Shown: piece by piece, positions 1-10,862 of the stretch | Layout: the number at the start of each line of letters is the position of its first letter | Position numbering within the stretch: the stretch's first letter is position 1 | Source: Daphnia carinata | Taxonomy: Eukaryota; Arthropoda; Branchiopoda; Diplostraca; Daphniidae | DNA: 64,000 bases | Direction of reading: 5' to 3' | NCBI RefSeq assembly: GCF_022539665.2 | Contig: NC_081339.1 | Location: forward strand, 9,793,367-9,857,366 | Notes under the pieces: model-generated | The model's database searches: none | Seen by the model: only the letters and a program-made list of their open reading frames with translations | What the model was told of the DNA's origin: nothing | Made by a program: the position numbers and the translations under genes

Positions 1-101
1 TGCCTCCCGTGTGGCGTTGCCATATCGGGAACGGGTCGTCCTAGGAGACCAAAATTAGCACCGGAAAATTACCTGAGTAGATGAGGGGACTTTGACTTGG
101 T

Positions 102-1090
102 TCAGCAGCGTTTGTGAAGTTCCTGAATTCCTGATTTCCAGAAGAAATTTAACACCAGGTCCCTGATCTTGAGTTTGGCGTGGTTGTCACAGTTTTGCGG
201 TGGATGAAGAAGAGTGGACAGGTTCAGCTGCAGTTTGAGCTCCGATAGGAAGCTTTTTAGCTCCTCTCTTTCGGCAGCGATGTAGGGACATTCTATTAAA
301 AGATGGGAGGGAGTTTCCTGTACAGGACATCCATAGCTACAGTTTGGGGATACAGAGGGATCAAATTTCGAGACACGAGCGTTTAAACGTAGCCGGTTCG
401 AGCGGAGTTTGTGGAGAATGCTGTTTTTAAGTCTGCCAGGATGCACCATCCAAGGCTCAGGAGAAAGCGAGTTCCTGGGGTGGTAATCAAAGAAACCATA
501 GTGACTCTCCAGGTATGAAGTCATCAGTTTGGACCAAGCTCTGCGGAATACATTTGATGCGAGTTTAGACGGGTCGGCGTAGTCGATTTTTTTACAGCTG
601 GGGTCCGTTCTTGCATCGTTTGCCAGACGGTCCACAAGTTCGTTTTCTGGGATACCTACGTGACTGGGAATCCAGTAGAGAACAACTTTTGCGCCGGCGG
701 AAGAGCTACTTAGAGCCCTATTCCGAATCTTAATGACTAGTTCATTTCTAGGGTGTAAATTGTTGATGGCTGAGATGGCGCTGAGTGAGTCCGAGAAGAT
801 CCTGATCAGCTGCGCTGGGCCGTTTTCAGTGTATTCTATGGCCTTTAGAATAGCCATCAGTTCGGCTGTGAAAATGTTTGTATCACTAGAGAATTTCCAG
901 GCTTTTTTTAGTTGAACATTTGGGCAGTAGATGGCGCATGCTGTGGAGTTGTCCTCGTAGTCACGGGAGCCATCTGTGAAGACGCTTGCCGTACTATTGT
1001 TGGCGTTGTTTTGTGTATACAGTGCTCGGAAAAGTAGTCTGATGAAGGTTGGGTTTTCAAGTGCCTTGTTTCTTGAAATTGGAAGAATAA
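102..1090 (-). pseudogene. LINE ORF2 C-terminus with RNase H domain (fragment)
   Basis: This is the end of a non-LTR retrotransposon ORF2. The first ATG of the frame is at 857, but the frame is open upstream to about 1090 and includes the RNase H motif VFTDGS. The other catalytic positions follow: Glu in TAELMAI, Asp in FSDSLSAI and Asp in NELVDRLAND. A C-x3-C / HLLIECP cluster after the RNase H domain is typical of I, Jockey or R1-like elements. An A5 run near 1100 throws the upstream sequence out of frame in both arms, so endonuclease and RT are absent. The frame ends at 102; the right-arm copy lacks one T there and reads a different tail. Known: these RNase H domains remove template RNA during target-primed reverse transcription. 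Inferred: dead fragment. Confidence 0.85.
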
Positions 1091-1290
1091 TTGATGGAAT
1101 TTTTCGGCATCAACCATGGAGGACTCATCAGCTCTTCAGCGAAGCTAAAGTTGGTAAACAGTGATACTTTTAAAGCTGACAATTGGAAGTTGCATACCAC
1201 AACACTTGGGGTGCTCCTGGTATTCCATAAGGTGAGGCTAGAGTAGGTACATTTTGCATTAAAAAAAAAGGGTTCTTCGGTTTGCATTAT

Positions 1291-1420
1291 ACCTACGAAA
1301 GTAACTTACTTTCGACCCTAAGGGTGTAGACGAGATCTATTTAGCTCTTTTAAAGACTTTCTTTCCTCGCCACCTGCAACCGCCCTCTCCGATCAGACGT
1401 TTTTTAGCTCTTGTCTAGAC
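1291..1420. other. Junction between LINE fragment and DIRS element
   Basis: Non-coding. It contains the near-perfect palindrome CGAAAGTAACTTACTTTCG at about 1297-1315, which could lie near the left terminal repeat of the DIRS element. LINE and DIRS fragments diverge from this point. Confidence 0.4.
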
Positions 1421-2838
1421 ATGTCACAAAATTTCCCTCGTTCGGGGCTAGGCCCACGTGGTGATTCGAGAAATTTTCGCAATTATTATAACGACCAAGT
1501 TCCTTTCAGTTACGAAGGTGATCGCCGGCGTGAACAGTTTTTCAGGGATCGTGAGCTTAGAGAACGCTTGTGGCACGAGCGTCAGTTACAGCGTAATCAC
1601 AGCGACTTTCGTAGCAGATCGCCTAGAAGACTGGACTATAGCTTGGCTGATGAATCATCTCAGTACTACGGTAGAAGTGATGTATACAGTCAACGGTACG
1701 ACGCGCAGTTTGAGCCCCATCGGTTTTTACGACCTTTTGCATCCCCGAATTTCACGACGATCCGTATACCTATACGATCGAGTCCGATGCTATCTACGAT
1801 GATGATAGGCAAGAGGTAACGGATGAGTGGTATGAAGAGGAGGAGACGGTGGAGCGAGGACGTTCATGGCGCCCCGGGTGCGCCGAAGAGCTACCGACCG
1901 AAGTATTGACAAGTACGCCAGGTACGGAAGTGACGGGTGCAATTTTACCAACGCCGCCTTCCCCGCAACCGCCAGAAGAAGCATCTCGAGATCCGGCATC
2001 GTTTTCCGCGGCCGTTATTCCTAAAGAAATCTGCCGTGAGATTGCATCGCTCTTAGCGGTTGGGGTTTCGACGGATCAGTCAAAGTTAGTGTCAAGAGAA
2101 TTTCCGTTGCTCTTTGAGGAGGAAGGTTTTTCTCTTAAACCCCCGAAGTTAGATGGGTGGATGAGCAGGCGCGCGAAAGAGAAGAACGCCCTTAAAACAG
2201 TCAACTCAATGGAGGAGACCTTAGTGAAAACTCAGCTGAAAGTTATGGACATCGGCCCACCATTGATCGACTTATACGCGCGGGTGTCAGCTACCCCGGA
2301 CGATACACCAGCAGGTGTTCGCGTACGCCGTTCATTACAAGCAGCCTTACAACAGTGGGGTAGAGCTTTTGCGCACATTTCAAGAAAGCGCCGAGAAGCA
2401 GTAGTCAGCGCCACAGACCCTAGGGTTGGCTATTTGCTGAAAGACGAATCCAATTTCACTACCGCAAAGGAGGCCCGCGAGCACCTTTTCACCGGTGAGT
2501 TTCTGAGCCACATGCTTAAGGAAGCAAGCCAAGATGAGGCTCTAGCAAAGCGGGATCAAGCGGCAGCTGCCGCTTCCCGGGGAAGAAGAAACCCGCTTAG
2601 GATGGTTCGGTACAGCCAATTCGTCGATAATCTGGCCCCACGGGATTATGGAGACGATTTCCATCCAGCGGTTCGAAACGCGGGCAGAGGGAGAAACGAT
2701 CCGAGAGGTGGCCATGGGCGCGGTAGCTCCAGAGGAAGGTATGAATTATTAAGACCTCAGGTTTTTTTTCCCCTAGCTATTCCCGTCCTTAAAGCAGTGG
2801 AAATCGGGGATAGGTTGCGTTATTTTTCGGAAAAATAG
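1421..2838 (+). pseudogene. DIRS-type retrotransposon gag-like ORF (left arm)
   Basis: Arg/Tyr-rich N-terminus (1421-1819) followed by a longer frame (to 2838). The two are separated by a frame change near 1743 at a CCCC run, shared by both arms. The frame from 1849 runs 329 codons and ends in a Gly/Arg-rich tail (GGHGRGSSRGR), a nucleic-acid-binding style seen in DIRS ORF1. The assignment rests mainly on the adjacent DIRS-type RT. The stop is a TAG at about 2836-2838 where the right arm has TGG (Trp). The right arm has its own one-base deletion near 2608 (left coordinates), so each arm is broken at a different place. Confidence 0.65.
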
Positions 2839-2862
2839 GCATCGATTAGTAACGACCCTTGG

Positions 2863-3909
2863 GTGCTCGATGCGGTAGCTAACGGCGTAAGACTGAATTT
2901 TATTTCGCCTCCGTTGCAACACTTTCCTCCACATTCCGTAGTTATGTCAGAGGAGATGCAGGCGGTTTGCGACGCCGAAGTAGTTAACCTATTAGGCAAA
3001 CAAGCTATCTCCGAAGTTACGGATAATTCAGAGGGTTTTGTGTGTTCGTTCTTTTGCGTGCCAAGAAGGCTGGGGGATTTCGACCGATCGTGAATTTAAA
3101 GCCATTTAACAGGTTCATAGAGTACCAATATTTTAAAATGGAAAGCCTGGAAACCGTCCGGTTTATCGTTAGGGAAGGGGGCTGGTTCATTAAGTTAGAC
3201 CTCAAGGACCCATACTTAACAATTCCAATGCATATTTCTCACCAAAAGTACCTGCGCTTTGCATGGAGGGGGCGTATTTATCAGTTTTGTTGCATGGCTT
3301 TTGGCCTTTCCCCTGCCCCTCGGATATTTACGAAGCTACTGAGAGTAGTGGTAGCCTTTCTGAGACGACAAGGTCTCAGACTAGTTATTTTTCTAGACGA
3401 CATCCTACTTTTGAACATTTCGCACTGATCTTACAAAAACCTTGAGTCTTTTACAAGCCTTAGGTTTTTTGATTAATTTGGAAAAATCAGTAGTCGTCCC
3501 CACCCAAATAATTGAGTACTTAGGTATGATGGTTGATTCTGTGAAAATGTCATACGCGCTGCCCGGTATCAAGGTGCGGGAGGTGAAAAGACTATGTGAG
3601 GACGCATTGGGCGCCAAACAGCTAGCCTTACGCAAGGTGGTTTCCATTTTAGGAAATTTCACGTGGGCTATTCCAACCATTCCTTTTGCACAGTCTCACT
3701 ATAGACGCATGCAGCGCTTTTATCTATTAGAATCCACGAAGGCGAACGGTGATCTCAGTAGCAAATGCAAGTTGTCGTCTGAGGCGGAAGCCGACTTAAA
3801 ATGGTGGATGGCGAATTTGGAACTAACAAATGGGAAGGTATTCTTTCCACGAAAAGCCGATATTGAAATATGTTCGGACGCTTCACTATCTGGGTGGGGG
3901 CTGTATTAA
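2863..3909 (+). pseudogene. DIRS-type reverse transcriptase, truncated in RNase H
   Basis: Three overlapping frames (2863-3093, 3042-3428, 3442-3909) make one RT. Visible motifs are FRPIVNLKPFNRF, KLDLKDPYLTIPM (motif A), CMAFGLSPAPRIFTK (motif B) and VIFLDDILLL (FLDD catalytic box). The block order and the LKDPY/KYLRFAW context are typical of DIRS/PAT retrotransposons rather than Gypsy. RNase H begins at EICSDASLSGWG, and the coding sequence is cut at about 3908, where tRNA-Cys flanking sequence starts. The tyrosine recombinase and methyltransferase ORFs expected of a DIRS element are missing. Frame breaks near 3045 and 3435 also inactivate it. Confidence 0.8.
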
Positions 3910-4162
3910 TTTACAAGACTTAGCATCAAATCAGATTAACTTGCCACTTTGGAACAAATACTCTCTATTTTAATACTGTATACTAAAGCGAAAGAGAAAG
4001 ATGACTGAATAATTAAAGCGTACAGGAAACTCCAATGCCATAAAAGATAAGTTAACCTGACCATCGCAATGTTGCCTGTCGAATGCTCATAAAATAACGA
4101 AATTTGTTATTTATTTTTAATTTTCTAACAGGAATTTATTTGTTTGACCATTGTTGTGTAAT

Positions 4163-4234
4163 GGGGGTATAGCTCAGTGGTAGAGCATACGACTGCAGAT
4201 CGTAATGTCCTCAGTTCAAACCTGGGTGCCCCCT
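4163..4234 (+). tRNA. tRNA-Cys (GCA), left arm
   Basis: A 72-base cloverleaf can be drawn: acceptor GGGGGTA/TGCCCCC with discriminator T, D arm GCTC/GAGC, anticodon stem TACGA/TCGTA fully paired with loop CTGCAGA (anticodon GCA), variable ATGTC, T arm CTCAG/CTGGG with loop TTCAAAC. No intron. It is the best-paired of the four tRNA-Cys copies in the window, so it is a good candidate for a functional gene. Confidence 0.9.
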
Positions 4235-5911
4235 TGAAACTTAAGAGGCATTGGTATCATTTATTAGATTGAGTTTAGAAAGGGCATGCAATTATTTCGA
4301 GATATTTGGATATAAATTAGTTAAATAATCATCCTAAGCTAAATCAATTGAAAATGCGCGCACTGAAGGAGAAAGACGATTTCCTTGTTTAATAAGATAT
4401 TCGATTACTGTCGTATCGATGTAGTTTGTTTTAATTTACATGACCAAGCATCAAATCAGATTAACTTTCCATCTTATAACAAAAACTCTTTATTGTAATC
4501 TAGGAAATGTCATCCAATCATGCAGTAGATGGCTTCATACTACCAGCCAACGACATCACTCCAACGTAGCCCTGTCTTAGTTGTGTATCCGGAAAAAGGC
4601 AGAGATCCCCTTTTCGTGTCGGTAGGACAAGAGCCTATGAAGTCAGACAACAAATTCATTCAGACGTATGTGGCCCTATGCACGTACAGACAAGAAGTGG
4701 TTTGCGTTTCTTTAAAATTTTCAGTGATGAATTCAGTGGATGGATTCAGTATCGCGATTTTTTTCGAAAATTCGGTACCACGATACCGATACTTCTTCAA
4801 AGTATCGCTTCCCATCCTAGTTGAAGGTTAAATATTTGTTGCATCGTTAACTAAATATATTGTTGGTGAAAAGTCCCAGGAAACGGGATTCGAAGGCTTT
4901 TGTAAGACATGAGTTCCAAAACAAAGATTGGTTCAAACATGATGTTAAGTATATTATTCAAACAATAAAATGGTATTTCATTTTAGGTTTCAGCAGGGCA
5001 TTCAGAAGGGCTGTTACTTCGGCGACGACTGTTCTTAAGACTCGACGGTGACTAGCCGATTCCCTATGCCAAATTTCATGGTACAGGATTGCAGGATTTT
5101 CTTCGCACTCTCCCAAATGCGGTCTATGTGGGTGAGAAAAATGTCATTCGATTTTGTAACAAACAACCTGTATTTTTCCGTATAGTTTGGTCATTTCCTA
5201 CAAGGCCTGGCGAAGTTTTTGCCGGCTGTGACCAAGTTGGTCCCATTATCGGTTGGTCTTTGGTAAAACAGAGAAGCAAAGGAGAAATTCTTGAATCCTG
5301 AATCCGCCGAGAAGTATGGCGTACCTTTGGCGATACTCAGTCCCGACTGTATGTGGTAATCTCTATACCATAGTGTATACAGTAACCTTAGTGTGCAGGT
5401 AACATATCGCTGAAACTATGAGTTCTATTTCAAACTATTTCAATATTTGGGGATGAACCTGCCAATTCAGTTGGTATTTTATTAGACACCAGGAACGACC
5501 CGTTAGCGGTGGAACGGACCACCTTAAGGATTTTTTGCCGCACCGTCATATGCAATAAAGGTGGGATAAAAAAACATTGAAGATCAAACTATTTTCAGGT
5601 TCAGGATTTCATAAGACTAATAACGTAATGAATGTGTATGGCACAAGGGGCTATTTAAAAAATAACAAATGCAATTAAATAATTTGCGGTAACTCAAGCA
5701 TGCACCTTCAACCATACTTGGTGGACATCTTGCAGCAAGTATTTTGCATATCCAACTGCAATCCGATAAGATAGATTCGTATAATGAATAGTACATATTC
5801 CTGGAACCCAGCTGACTTCCAATCGCCCTCCCAGCTCACTCCGAAGAATGAACCGACTACGAAAGAAAATAATTCTGCTATCATTTGCTATTTTCTTGAC
5901 TGTGTCTTTGT
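4235..5911. other. tRNA-linked spacer repeated three times in the window
   Basis: The same sequence occurs inverted at 17250-18932 and 35372-37050. It holds three short open frames (4529-4831, 4860-5051, 5089-5301) also open in the other copies. The copies are near-identical DNA, so this is weak evidence of coding. No domain is recognisable. The best explanation is a non-coding or decayed spacer of a duplicated tRNA locus. Confidence 0.6.
4745..4820. mobile_element. Possible hAT-like terminal sequence
   Basis: The stretch ends in the reverse complement of CTAGGATGGGAAGCGATAC followed by repeated GTATCG words. This resembles hAT inverted termini (xAGGGATGGGAA...GTATCG). No opposite end, 8-bp target duplication or transposase was found, so only one end of a MITE or remnant is suggested. 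Copies lie at about 36461-36536 and in the middle copy near 18350. Confidence 0.35.
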
Positions 5912-5994
5912 TACCAGGTGTGAGGATCGAACTCACGTCTCTATACAGAGACCAGAACTTAAGTCTGGCGCCTTAACCACTCGGCCAACCTGGT
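5912..5994 (-). tRNA. tRNA-Leu (UAA), left arm
   Basis: An 83-base tRNA with acceptor ACCAGGT/ACCTGGT, discriminator A, anticodon stem CCAGA/TCTGG with loop CTTAAGT (anticodon TAA), a long leucine-type variable arm TCTCTGTATAGAGA, and T arm GTGAG/CTCAC. All stems pair. An identical-looking gene sits at 35289-35371 in the right arm. Confidence 0.92.
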
Positions 5995-6100
5995 GGTATA
6001 TAACCTTATTTCACTTAATTGGAGTCCCATCTTAAAATTCCAATCGTCCAATGAAACACTAAAAAAACGAACAGACTACGATAGAAGAGAAGATTGCTGT

Positions 6101-6508
6101 TGTTGCTGACTCTCGTGCAAAGTGGCAACAGAGAGAGATGAAAGGATGATGGATGAGGATGAATGAAATGACGGAGATATAAAAAAGGAATGCTTTATTG
6201 CTGGACTAGGATATGAACATAAATACCGCACGCTTGATTTAAAGAAAGAAAACGGAGGGGACAAAACTGAGTCTGAATTTGGACAAGGCTGGACAAACTG
6301 TCTGGCAAAACGAGACAAATAACTTAGACTACCGTCTGGGTTTGACAAAAGGAGACGGAGACAAAATGACTGTCTGGGTCGGCTAACAAAGTAATACTAC
6401 CCCTTTCCATAGAAAAGGGTAAAGAGCTCAACTAAAATGGGCACTCAAATACTACGTAGGCCCGTGCCCCCTACAGCCCTGCCCGCGAGGGCAGCACCGT
6501 AGGTGACA
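6101..6508 (-). repeat. 408-bp LTR, probable 3' LTR of the BEL element
   Basis: Read on the minus strand it begins TGTCACC and ends CAGCAACA (TG...CA), with an AATAAA in the second half. It is followed by ACAGC (6096-6100), which equals the 5-bp target duplication flanking the solo copies at 16655 and 34775. On its inner side (6509 upward) there is no ACAGC but BEL-type internal sequence, so here the LTR is still attached to an element body. Confidence 0.8.
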
Positions 6509-6593
6509 GCGGGACCCACTGTGACAACAAGTGGATAAACAAAGGGTGAAAATAACAAAAAAAAAACTTCTGCTGCGATGGATCCGGCTGGTC

Positions 6594-7242
6594 TCAGTGG
6601 CTGGGCAGATCTTTATAAGTCTTCTTTGTGCCGCAGAGAATCTGATGATGGTCACGGGTGTGACACAATTCGCACTGACGAGGGTGGGAGCAATCTAGGA
6701 GTCTCGTGTGCCCAGCCACGGCCGTCGGCACAAAGCAGCCGAAGCACCAACGTTGCTGGAATAAGACCTCCAGCCGATCTTGGTTTGTGAGGGGCATGAA
6801 CTTCTCACATTCATAAATCTGCTTCTTGCATGGCCTCGTACCCGAGACATGTGATTTTAAAAAGCACAAGATGTTGGGGGTTTGCGGCGGGACGATGTAC
6901 GTAGGACGTTCTGGGATGGCGGCCGGCATGGTTACCAAAACCTCGGTCGCCTTCTCTCGATCCTTACGCAGGAGAGACCCGACGTACTTGCTTAGCAGGG
7001 TCTCTCTCTCCATCTTGAAGTGAACGTGGACGTCAACGAGATTTTGCTGCATCTGGCTGAGCTCTTCGTCGCTACGAAGAATCACTTTCACACGCAAAGA
7101 CTTTGTCCACGAGTTCCTTTTTTGCCTTTTCCAAGCCTTCCATTGTCTCGTTGATGTTGGCCATACACTCTTGTTCACGTTCTCTACTGACTTTCAGTTT
7201 GTCGTTTACTGATGCGGGTGATAGAGACGGATATTCTGCCAT
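6594..7242 (-). pseudogene. Second BEL/Pao gag fragment with zinc knuckles
   Basis: A Met at 7242 starts a short coiled segment (MAEYPSLSPASV...) that frameshifts near 7090 into the 194-codon frame ending at 6594. The C-terminal part has a Cys/His cluster (CFGC, then H, C, CELC, HH, LC) typical of BEL/Pao gag zinc knuckles. The central DUF1759 block is absent and the frame stops before any protease. It lies downstream of the integrase of the main element, between pol and the 3' LTR. This is odd, because gag is normally 5'. It may come from a second, internally deleted BEL insertion or from a recombination between elements. Confidence 0.7.
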
Positions 7243-7636
7243 TTTCACGTTGGACGTAGGGTTCTCACGCGTTGCACTTAAACGAAGTTAGGTCGACTGA
7301 ATGCCGTCTGCTAACATAATAGGTTATACAGTTTCCAATTTTTCAGTGTTACTAAACAGCAAGCGAACTGACTTTTGCCCTTTGCCCTATATTTGAACTT
7401 GAATATAGGTGGCGTTGAGGGCAAAAGGACTCCTCCACCAGAGTTTAGGTTGCGATTTTCCTACGTTGTTTACAATTGAGTGTTGACATTTTGATTTTAC
7501 TTGTTACGGTTACAATTTTAGTTTTACACGGGGAGCTACTAATTGTAACTCCAGTACAGACAGTATTTACATTTACGATACTGAATTTGAACGTTTACGC
7601 TGTGGAAGATTCTTTTTTTTCTTCTTTTGCGTAAAC
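7243..7636. other. Gap between integrase end and second gag fragment
   Basis: No open frame or RNA was seen. It contains the inverted repeat CTATATTTGAACTTGAATATAG near 7387. No match to the 408-bp LTR was found. Confidence 0.4.
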
Positions 7637-9007
7637 TTATTGTTCCTTTGCTGAAACCATGATACATAATTTTGCCACCGGCCGAATACATGGTTTTGGG
7701 TGGTTGCTGAGCTTGACTTTTACGACTCGAACGACATTATCTGTAGCTGGGAATAATTCCCAACACTTTGTCCATCGGCCACTGCCCACGTAAAGTATTT
7801 GGTTCAACTGCAAGCACTAAATCTCCCACGGCGACGTTAGGTCTGTTTTCTTGCCATTTTCTCCTTTCTGTTAGGTGTGGAACGTATTCACGTAGCCATC
7901 TATCCCAAAAATGTTGGAGGATAGCTTGACTTTGCAGAAACTGCTTGTTGATTACGTTCAAGTCTTCTACGTCGGCCAATTGAAGAGGCAAGTATGGCCG
8001 AGCTCCACCGTATAGAAAGTGATTTGGCGTTAACGGATCCGGGTCTTCTGGGTCCATACTAAGATGTGTTAACGGCCGAGCGTTTAGTAAAGCTGCTACT
8101 TCAGTGATTACGGTTCGTAGCACTTGATCCGTAACTAGGCAATTGCCGATGCTGGTCTTCATTGTCCGCTTGCAGGATTGTACAATCCTTTCCCAAACAC
8201 TACCGAAATGGGGTCCATGGGGTGGAGAGAAGTGCCAGTCTATTTCTTGACAAGCCATTACTGTTTGAAGTTCTTGGTGTTTGGTAACAAGTTCTTCTAG
8301 GGCTTGTCGCAACTCGTGCTCGGCGGCGACAAAGTTTGTCCCATTGCCGCTGTAGACGACCTTCGGTTTTCCACGTAGGCTAACAAAACGGGAGAAGCAG
8401 AGTAAGAACTCCTCCATACTGAGCCCGTTGGCCATTTACAGGTGAACTGCTCGGGTGGTGAAGCACGTGAATAGGCTGACCCAGCGTTTTTCATGCCTTC
8501 GTCCTCGTCCACCAACTCGTACCGTCAAAGGCCAGAAGTAGTCGATCCCTGTGTACGTGAATGGAGGCAGATGGGGTGTTAGCCGATGTATTGGTAGTGA
8601 AGCCATCAACGGAGGATTAGGTTTCGCCGACGTCCGCTTGCAAGGCCAACAGTTGTTGATGACAGATTTTACCACTTTGCGTCCGGAAAGTATCCAAAAG
8701 CTTGAACGTAAGTCTGTCAGCAATCTTTCGGTCTTGACGTGCATGTGTCTAACGTGGTGATCCCAAATTATCCTTTTCGTCAAAAGTTGAGATGCTGGTA
8801 GAAGTATGGGGTGCTTTGTTGCATAGTCGATCGGTGCTTGAAGTATACGTCCGCCAATTCGCATCTGTCCAGCTTCATCCAAGAAGGGCTTGAAGGTGTG
8901 AAGTTTTGATCTGAGTGGTAATTCCAGATTCTGCGAAGGGCGTAGAATTCTTCAGCGAAAGCCAATTCTTGCGCGCGCACGATGCATTTCGTCAACGATG
9001 TTACCAT
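7637..9007 (-). pseudogene. BEL/Pao integrase
   Basis: The order is typical of BEL/Pao. The lead-in FLDEAGQMRIGGRI is followed by a zinc-binding HHVRHMH...CWPC segment (8436-8882), then the catalytic core with GIDYFWPL (first Asp), SGNGTNFVA (second Asp position reads Gly-Asn-Gly instead of the usual Asp-Asn-Gly) and FGSVWERIVQ (Glu). A DUF5641-like tail follows (FWDRWLREYVPHL, VGDLVLAVEPN). Near 7740 the frame is lost and the last ~35 codons, ending in RPVAKLCIM, lie in another frame to the stop at 7637. Another frame change sits at 8435/8436. Asp replacement and frameshifts make it non-functional. Confidence 0.82.
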
Positions 9008-9076
9008 TTCTTCTACAGTTAGCTCGCCGACAATTGGTTTTTCATCACGTAGTTTTGCTCTAGCGTTGTTGACAAA

Positions 9077-9953
9077 TCATTTACTCCAGGCCAGCACTCG
9101 TTGAAGTCTCAACAGACTGGAAAAACGTGCGACGCATCGGTCGATGACATGATTCTCATCTTCCATCTTGACTGCTAAGACGCGAATCACGTTTACATCC
9201 CGTTCTTCTGGCTCCGTAATCTCTTCCCAAGTGTACCACTCTGAGGGGTCTAGGTTCTGGAACGAAGGTCCTCGATGGAAGTAGACCAATTCGTTGACGT
9301 CCTTTGGGTCGATACCTCTACTGCAGAGGTCCGCTGGGTTTGAATCTCCGGCAACATGACGCCATTGTCGACGAGCCGTGTTTCGGAGTATTTTTCCAAT
9401 GCGGTAGTTGACGAAGAATTCAAACCGACAAGATTTGGAATGGATCCACAGCAACACAGTTTGTGAATCCGAGTGGAAATTTTATTCGGCCCAGATCGAT
9501 TTCTAGTTCACTGCAAATCGTGAGGGCGATGTTGAGACCTTCCACGGCAGCTTGTAGCTCCAAACGTGGAATCGTGAGACCTTTCACCGGCGTGAGTCCA
9601 GGCGTCCGGCATCTCGGCATGTAACGACTCCAAATTTTCCAGATGGCCGTACCAGCAATAGAAACGTTGACTCAATGTTTCCGGTACGACGTCAGCCGAT
9701 CCGTTCTTCGTTGGTCCAGATGCCTTGGAGTAAAAATCTGAAGGCTAGAGATGTCTGGTCTTCTTCCGAGGACTTTCTGGAATTGGTGGAACATTTTCTC
9801 AATATCCGCTCCGACTGGTACAAGGTTACGGCGGAAGCGGATGAGCACACCAAGCAGGCTAACGAGTAAATTAGGGCCCCGAAGCAGGTTTTGATTAATC
9901 GATGTGCCACCAAACTCAGCAGCTCCATCGAATACGACCCAAACTTTGGTCGA
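9077..9953 (-). pseudogene. BEL/Pao RT remnant joined to RNase H-like region
   Basis: From 9953 down, the frame reads [17 protein letters not shown] and [10 protein letters not shown] (start of the RT domain, motif A region), then leaves RT completely. The YxDD box and rest of the palm are absent. At about 9640 it resumes with ESTFLL, TIPRLELQAAVEG and, after a frame break, WRHVAGDSNPADLCSRG, which are hallmarks of the BEL RNase H-like region. A stretch of several hundred codons is therefore deleted. An in-frame TAA at 9954-9956 separates it from the upstream ORF. Confidence 0.78.
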
Positions 9954-10862
9954 TTAGTTGGAAGGGCTCACGACCCCGTGTTGTTGTAGATACCACGTCT
10001 TGTTTGTCTCCTTCTGGGCTTCCTGGGTCGTTAAGAGTCGGGCATGTTTTAAGCCGATGTACTCCTTGACCACTGCATCGTACCGTTGGGCAAACTCCGC
10101 GTCTCGATGAAAACGTCGTTCGAGGGCGTAGAGTCTCTTCAATGCAGATGCCCGATGGTTTGGGAGATTTACGTCGTCGGCTTTCCACATTAAGCCGACT
10201 TGGTACTGGTTACCAATAGGTTTTACGGTAGACTCGAGGATGCATTTTCCACGTAGGTCATCCTCAGATAGAACGGGTGGTTCTATTTCTCCTTCGTTGG
10301 CCTCAAGTTGCCAGAACTTCTTCACCAGCTCATTTAGGTCTTCGGGACGTTCCACGGTGCCCAGATGAGCGATGAACGGGCGTCCGTTTTGTGGCGGGCT
10401 CGTTTGTCCGCCCAAACACCAGCCAAACGGCGTCTTGAAGGCGATGGGCCCAGTCGTTCCAGCCGGCGGCTTGATGGAAGCTACATGATCATGGGCCTCT
10501 GTGACGTCGATTCCTATCAGCACGGTCACGTCCTCTTCTTGAACGGTCGGGACGGCAATACCACGTAGGTGCGTCCATGACTCCAACTGTCGAGGGTCGA
10601 TCGGTGAATTCGGCGTCACCTTCAAATTGTCGACGGCGTAAGCGTGTTTAACTTCAAACTGGCTATTACCATCACGAGATGTTAGGATGAAGTTTACTAC
10701 GGAAGCCGTAACGTTAGGCGTGTCTCCGTCATACGAGACAACGTTGATGCATTTCGATGGCCCAACGAGTCCCAACTTCTTTGCTAAGTCGCTCCGAATC
10801 AGCGTGGTGTCGCTTCCGGTATCCAGGAAACCGAAAGTGTCGCCCCCCTTTTGCCAGCTCCA
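9954..10862 (-). pseudogene. BEL/Pao aspartic protease and linker
   Basis: The frame begins beside the catalytic loop DTGSDTTLI (aspartic protease D-T-G), followed by AKKLGLVGPSKCINVVSYDG and a ~270-residue DUF1758-like block including LIGIDVTEAHDHV and TPFGWCLGG, then an RT-proximal helix region. The frame upstream of 10799 overlaps the zinc-knuckle ORF in another frame. Known: this protease processes the gag-pol polyprotein. It ends at a nonsense TAA (9954-9956) at the start of RT. Confidence 0.8.

Larger units (their letters stand above)
1..6508. repeat. Left arm of a ~6.5-kb inverted repeat
   Basis: The reverse complement of this stretch is found at 34775-41280. Base 1 pairs with base 41280, so the repeat probably continues beyond the left edge. 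The arm lengths are equal to within a few bases. The arms differ by scattered substitutions and single-base indels. Homology stops at the outer edge of a 408-bp LTR (6508), where this arm continues into BEL-type internal sequence and the right arm continues into tRNA-Leu-like flank. Confidence 0.95.

Noticed and set aside
1990..2414. Reverse-strand open frames inside the DIRS gag (for example 1790-1999, 2232-2414)
   Set aside because: Shadows of the plus-strand coding frame; no domain and mirrored identically in the right arm.
4529..5301. Three short frames conserved in three copies beside tRNA-Cys
   Set aside because: The copies are recent duplicates, so open frames are shared by descent. 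One ends in an hAT-like terminus and none has a recognisable domain.
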